From Planctomycetota bacterium (GTDB taxonomy: Bacteria; Planctomycetota; Planctomycetia; Planctomycetales; Planctomycetaceae): DNA of 17,548 nucleotides. The position numbers were made by a program, and so were the translations under genes. The stretch lies in contig JAEZFD010000019.1 in NCBI GenBank assembly GCA_023417655.1, forward strand, positions 1-17,548, in the 5' to 3' direction. The notes under the pieces are model-generated. The model was not told where the DNA came from, ran no database searches, and saw only the letters and a program-made list of their open reading frames with translations. Below, piece by piece: positions 14,520 to 17,548 of this stretch. Each line of letters starts with the position of its first letter. Position 1 is the stretch's first letter.

Positions 14520-16379
14520 ATGAGTGCCACCGTCGCATTAGTCAATATGCCTGTGTACTCGATTCACAGGCCAAGTTTAGCGCTGGGATTGCTCAAATCT
14601 CACCTAGCGAACCGTCATATCTCCGCCAAAGTCTTCTATCTAAATGTTGATTTTGCACATGTGGCGGGAAGTTCTCTCTACAACTCCTTGGAGCGAATTC
14701 CATACGAGTTACTCGCCGGTGATTGGGCCTTTTCGCGCTCATTGTGGGGTGACAACGCTTCATCCGACGAGAGATTTGTGGAACTCGTCAGTTCAACCGT
14801 TGGGAGACCCACCGCAGAAATACGTAGTATCCTTTTCGATATCAGGGAGGTGGCAGAGAGGCAGTTGGAGAGTTGGCTCACTGAATTGCCATGGGGCCAA
14901 TTCAGAATCGTTGGCTTTTCATCTGTGTTTCAACAAAATGCGGCGTCGCTTGCACTCGCCGCACGCATAAAGACCCGCTTCCCACGTACCTGCATCGTTT
15001 TTGGAGGAGCTAACTGCGAAGGGAATATGGGGAAGTTGTTGATGGATGTATTTCCATTCATCGATGCGGTATGTGTGGGAGAGGCTGACGAATGCTTTCC
15101 GGAATTTGCCGAACATGAAATCGAGGGTAAGTCTAGCGATATACTTGGTATGCTAACGCGAGCGAGTCGTGGCCTTTCTGAATCAACTGCTTCTCGACAA
15201 CTCGTACAGAATCTCGATTCGATCCCCATTCCATCGTACGAGGACTACTTTGACGAGATTTTGCGCCATTCGATCGTGGGGCACATCGAAATACCATTCG
15301 AAACTTCGAGGGGATGTTGGTGGGGCGAACGTAGCCATTGCACCTTTTGTGGACTCAACGGGTTGGGGATGGCGTTTCGAAGAAAGTCGCCGGAACGCGT
15401 CATTGAGGAACTACGATCTCTGAGCAGTAGATGGAGAAGCACGACAAATGCCTTCATCGCTGTAGACAATATTCTTTCTCCCCAACTAATTCCTGATGTT
15501 TTTTCTGCTACCGAGGAATTGGCGATTGAAATATTCTTCGAAGTCAAGGCGAACTTGACCGAAGATGAAATCCGCCAACTTTCTCGCGGTGGTGTGCGAA
15601 TGCTCCAGCCGGGAATCGAGAGTCTGTCACAAGAGGCCTTGTCGTTAATGAAGAAAGGAAGCACCCCGTTACAGAATGTTCGCGTACTTAAGTACTGTAG
15701 GCAGTATGGAATCCGAGTGCTTTGGAACTATTTAGTCGGATTCCCCGGTGAAACATATAGCGACGTTGAAGAAATCTGTCGATTGATTCGGCTTATTCCA
15801 CATCTTTGCCCACCAGAAAGCGGCGATGTTAGCCACCTACGGTATGACCGCTTCAGCCCGTATTTCAATAATCCAGAGAAGTGGAATTTGGTGTTGGAAC
15901 CTCATCCTTCTTATGCCCACGTGTATCGTGGGTTGCCCCCCGAGGCTATTCAGGAACTCGCGTATTGCTTCCAATCGAATGATGACTGCGACAATGGCAC
16001 AAGCGAAAGTGTCGAGTCATTGAGGTGTGCGATTTCGGAATGGATGACACGACATGATCAGGCGCATTTGTTTGAGATCGACCTAGGGGAGTCGATCCTA
16101 ATCTGTGATGCAAGACTGTCTCACGCCAAATTGGAAATTACCTACGTCGATTCGCAATTCGTTGCCGCATACAGGGCGTGCCAAGCTGGATGTCGCAAGG
16201 CTACTCTAAAGACGCTTGCCGATGATGAAGCAGTTGAACGTTGGTTGGAGGAACTCAAATGGAAGGGACTGCTTTGGCAGACTCAAGGCAGGCTGCTAAC
16301 TCTCGCGGTACCCTTAGGAAGCGGATACCAGATTCCTTACGATGTTCGTGAGCAGGTACAGGCTTACCTTCGCGGTTGA
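14520..16379 (+). CDS. RiPP-maturation radical SAM C-methyltransferase (B12-binding)
   Basis: A 619-aa enzyme of the rSAM_ocin_1 (TIGR03975-like) group, which modifies ribosomally made peptides and is linked to C-methylation of unreactive carbons. An N-terminal cobalamin-binding-like Rossmann region (about 5-190) includes GFSSVFQQN and VFGGANCEG. The 4Fe-4S motif is ETSRGCWWGERSHCTFCGL: C266-x7-C274-x2-C277, the expanded spacing of this group instead of CX3CX2C. MLQPGIESLS (361-370), LMKKGSTPLQNV and VLWNYLVGFPGE (400-411) are further group signatures. The C-terminal part (about 560-619) ends in an LLTLAVPL segment. The gene is less GC-rich than rtcB. No ATG spacing problem is seen: it starts 7 bp after the Cys-rich gene. 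Confidence 0.9.
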   Translation: MSATVALVNMPVYSIHRPSLALGLLKSHLANRHISAKVFYLNVDFAHVAGSSLYNSLERIPYELLAGDWAFSRSLWGDNASSDERFVELVSSTVGRPTAEIRSILFDIREVAERQLESWLTELPWGQFRIVGFSSVFQQNAASLALAARIKTRFPRTCIVFGGANCEGNMGKLLMDVFPFIDAVCVGEADECFPEFAEHEIEGKSSDILGMLTRASRGLSESTASRQLVQNLDSIPIPSYEDYFDEILRHSIVGHIEIPFETSRGCWWGERSHCTFCGLNGLGMAFRRKSPERVIEELRSLSSRWRSTTNAFIAVDNILSPQLIPDVFSATEELAIEIFFEVKANLTEDEIRQLSRGGVRMLQPGIESLSQEALSLMKKGSTPLQNVRVLKYCRQYGIRVLWNYLVGFPGETYSDVEEICRLIRLIPHLCPPESGDVSHLRYDRFSPYFNNPEKWNLVLEPHPSYAHVYRGLPPEAIQELAYCFQSNDDCDNGTSESVESLRCAISEWMTRHDQAHLFEIDLGESILICDARLSHAKLEITYVDSQFVAAYRACQAGCRKATLKTLADDEAVERWLEELKWKGLLWQTQGRLLTLAVPLGSGYQIPYDVREQVQAYLRG

Positions 16380-16411
16380 ACTTCTTGGCGACAGAATCAC
16401 AAGAGCAATCC

Positions 16412-17425
16412 ATGCCCACGTTTTTCCATGTCGATTGGCTCAACTCCCTTACAGGCGGACAGTCTCTCATGCCGATGGATGTGAGCATGTTACCCGCTCG
16501 TGAGTTGTTCCCCGAGGGTTTAAGCCAGTTTGGAAACGACATTCTGAAAGCACCTGCTGGCCATGATGTGAAAGAAATGGAACTCACGCTGGAAGTTGCC
16601 AGAAGGTCGATCAGTGATGGTAATGACAGGCCTAGTAGGCTGGCTTCGTTTTTTGCGTTCGAAAGTCTGTCTGACGCCATCCAATACAGGTCAGAATTAC
16701 GTGGAGGTGGTGACGCGCCTATCTGGCGAGTCGAAGCGTGCAAGAGTTTTCGGGCTGACATGAGATTTCGAAATCGTCGATTGCGGGTCAGCCAGTCAGA
16801 TGCTTTTCTCTACTGGAATCAAGAACAAACAGAAACGCCTCTGTGGGAGCACCTCCTCACATTCCCTGTTCATGTTGTTGATCGGGTGGACTCTTGTTAT
16901 GTCCGTGAGAAGGCGTGGGCGGATTATATTGATAGATGGCCGGCCTCATGTCAACGCATTCTACAGAAAGTGCTAACGGACAAGCCTCAGATGACGAGGG
17001 GGGTTCACGGATTGGGTCATTGGACGCGAGTGTATGAGAATGGGCTTCGGCTGTCTGAGTGCCTCGAAATCAATATGCGTCTGATAGAGGCGTTTGCGTT
17101 ACTGCATGATTCTTGTCGGGAGACGGACGGGGACGATGATGGCCACGGTAACCGCGCGGTGGCATACGTCCGCGAACTTCGTAGTGATTATCTTGATAAC
17201 TTAACAGATCGCGATGTTCAACTTCTTTGCGAAGCGTGTGCAGGTCATTCGGATATGCGCTCTCATCCAAACCTGACGATTCAAGCATGCTGGGATGCCG
17301 ACCGTCTTGATATTGGGCGAGTTGGCTTGGCAGTGGACCCCGCTTACCTAAATACGGCCCCGGCGAAATCCGACGTAACTATCCAATGGGCGAGGCGTCG
17401 GTCGCATTACCGCCACAATCGCTAA
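16412..17425 (+). CDS. Two-domain protein: DUF2441-like N-terminus, HD hydrolase C-terminus
   Basis: A 337-aa protein from the ATG at 16412. A TTG at 16376, overlapping the radical SAM stop, would add 12 residues, but the conserved N-terminus seems to begin MPTFFHVDWLNSL. Residues 1 to about 125 (LFPEGLSQFGN, ELTLEVARRS, PSRLASFFAFESLSDA, WRVEA) resemble DUF2441-type domains of unknown activity; I am not sure of this match. Residues 195-315 are an HD domain: HGLGHW (H199, H203), LLHDS (H232-D233), HGNRA (H245), GHSD (H279) and CWDADRLDIGRVG (D295, D297). HD domains hydrolyse phosphate esters, often nucleotides. It closes the three-gene cassette, and a role in the same peptide pathway is inference from the operon. 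Confidence 0.8.
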   Translation: MPTFFHVDWLNSLTGGQSLMPMDVSMLPARELFPEGLSQFGNDILKAPAGHDVKEMELTLEVARRSISDGNDRPSRLASFFAFESLSDAIQYRSELRGGGDAPIWRVEACKSFRADMRFRNRRLRVSQSDAFLYWNQEQTETPLWEHLLTFPVHVVDRVDSCYVREKAWADYIDRWPASCQRILQKVLTDKPQMTRGVHGLGHWTRVYENGLRLSECLEINMRLIEAFALLHDSCRETDGDDDGHGNRAVAYVRELRSDYLDNLTDRDVQLLCEACAGHSDMRSHPNLTIQACWDADRLDIGRVGLAVDPAYLNTAPAKSDVTIQWARRRSHYRHNR

Positions 17426-17460
17426 GGATTCGACAGCCGTGTGTTGTTTTGCTATTCTTA

Positions 17461-17548
17461 TGCTCTGTTGAAAGGCCTGTGATTTGTTGGTTTTGCCCTA
17501 ACGCCGCAGGGCATATGCCAAGACTCTGAGTGCCGCTTCGACGAAGAG
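17461..17548 (-). mobile_element. Inverted copy of the IS end, cut by the window edge
   Basis: These 88 bp are the exact reverse complement of 13688-13775, covering the last codons of the transposase gene (C-terminal VLAYALRR in reverse) and the IS end. The element continues past the window. It starts 35 bp after the stop codon of the HD-domain gene, so the cassette is closely framed by the two copies. Confidence 0.9.

Overview
The window reads as a chromosomal segment of a planctomycete or close relative. The case rests on a protein in which an ECF sigma factor is fused to a Ser/Thr kinase, a lineage-typical arrangement, on GC-rich coding across most of the window, and on the style of the decayed transposases. 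Species cannot be told.

Positions 1-5726 hold a type II-C CRISPR-Cas locus. The end of a CRISPR array (four identical 36-bp repeats, plus strand) lies at 1-237. The minus strand carries cas2, cas1, a small YjzC-like gene with its own terminator, and cas9 (1,070 aa, all nuclease residues present). A divergent plus-strand tracrRNA sits just upstream of cas9 (about 5634-5726), with a consensus -35 box, a 21-nt perfect anti-repeat and a textbook terminator. The 840 bp between cas9 and cas1 is unusually rich. It holds a lone degenerate repeat that could still pair with the tracrRNA through G.U wobbles, a 13-bp palindrome at the cas9 3' end, and a promoter plus terminator pair that would make a RNA of about 75 nt. 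These are the best candidates here for undescribed guide-like or regulatory RNAs.

Positions 5727-6830 hold no convincing gene. An internally deleted IS5-family element follows at 6831-7596. Next come dinB (DNA polymerase IV, minus strand, one frameshift in a G run), an FdxA-type ferredoxin gene (minus), the ECF sigma-kinase fusion (plus), and a translationally coupled pair encoding an RbfA-like protein and the RNA ligase RtcB (plus).

Positions 12850-17548 look like a composite-transposon arrangement. A decayed transposase gene ends at 13775, and an inverted copy of its last 88 bp (identical base for base) starts at 17461. Between them lies a less GC-rich three-gene operon: a Cys-rich 167-aa protein of unknown family, a B12-type radical SAM RiPP-maturation C-methyltransferase with a CX7CX2C motif, and a two-domain protein with a C-terminal HD hydrolase domain. 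I read this as a horizontally acquired peptide-modification cassette whose substrate is not a recognised RiPP precursor.
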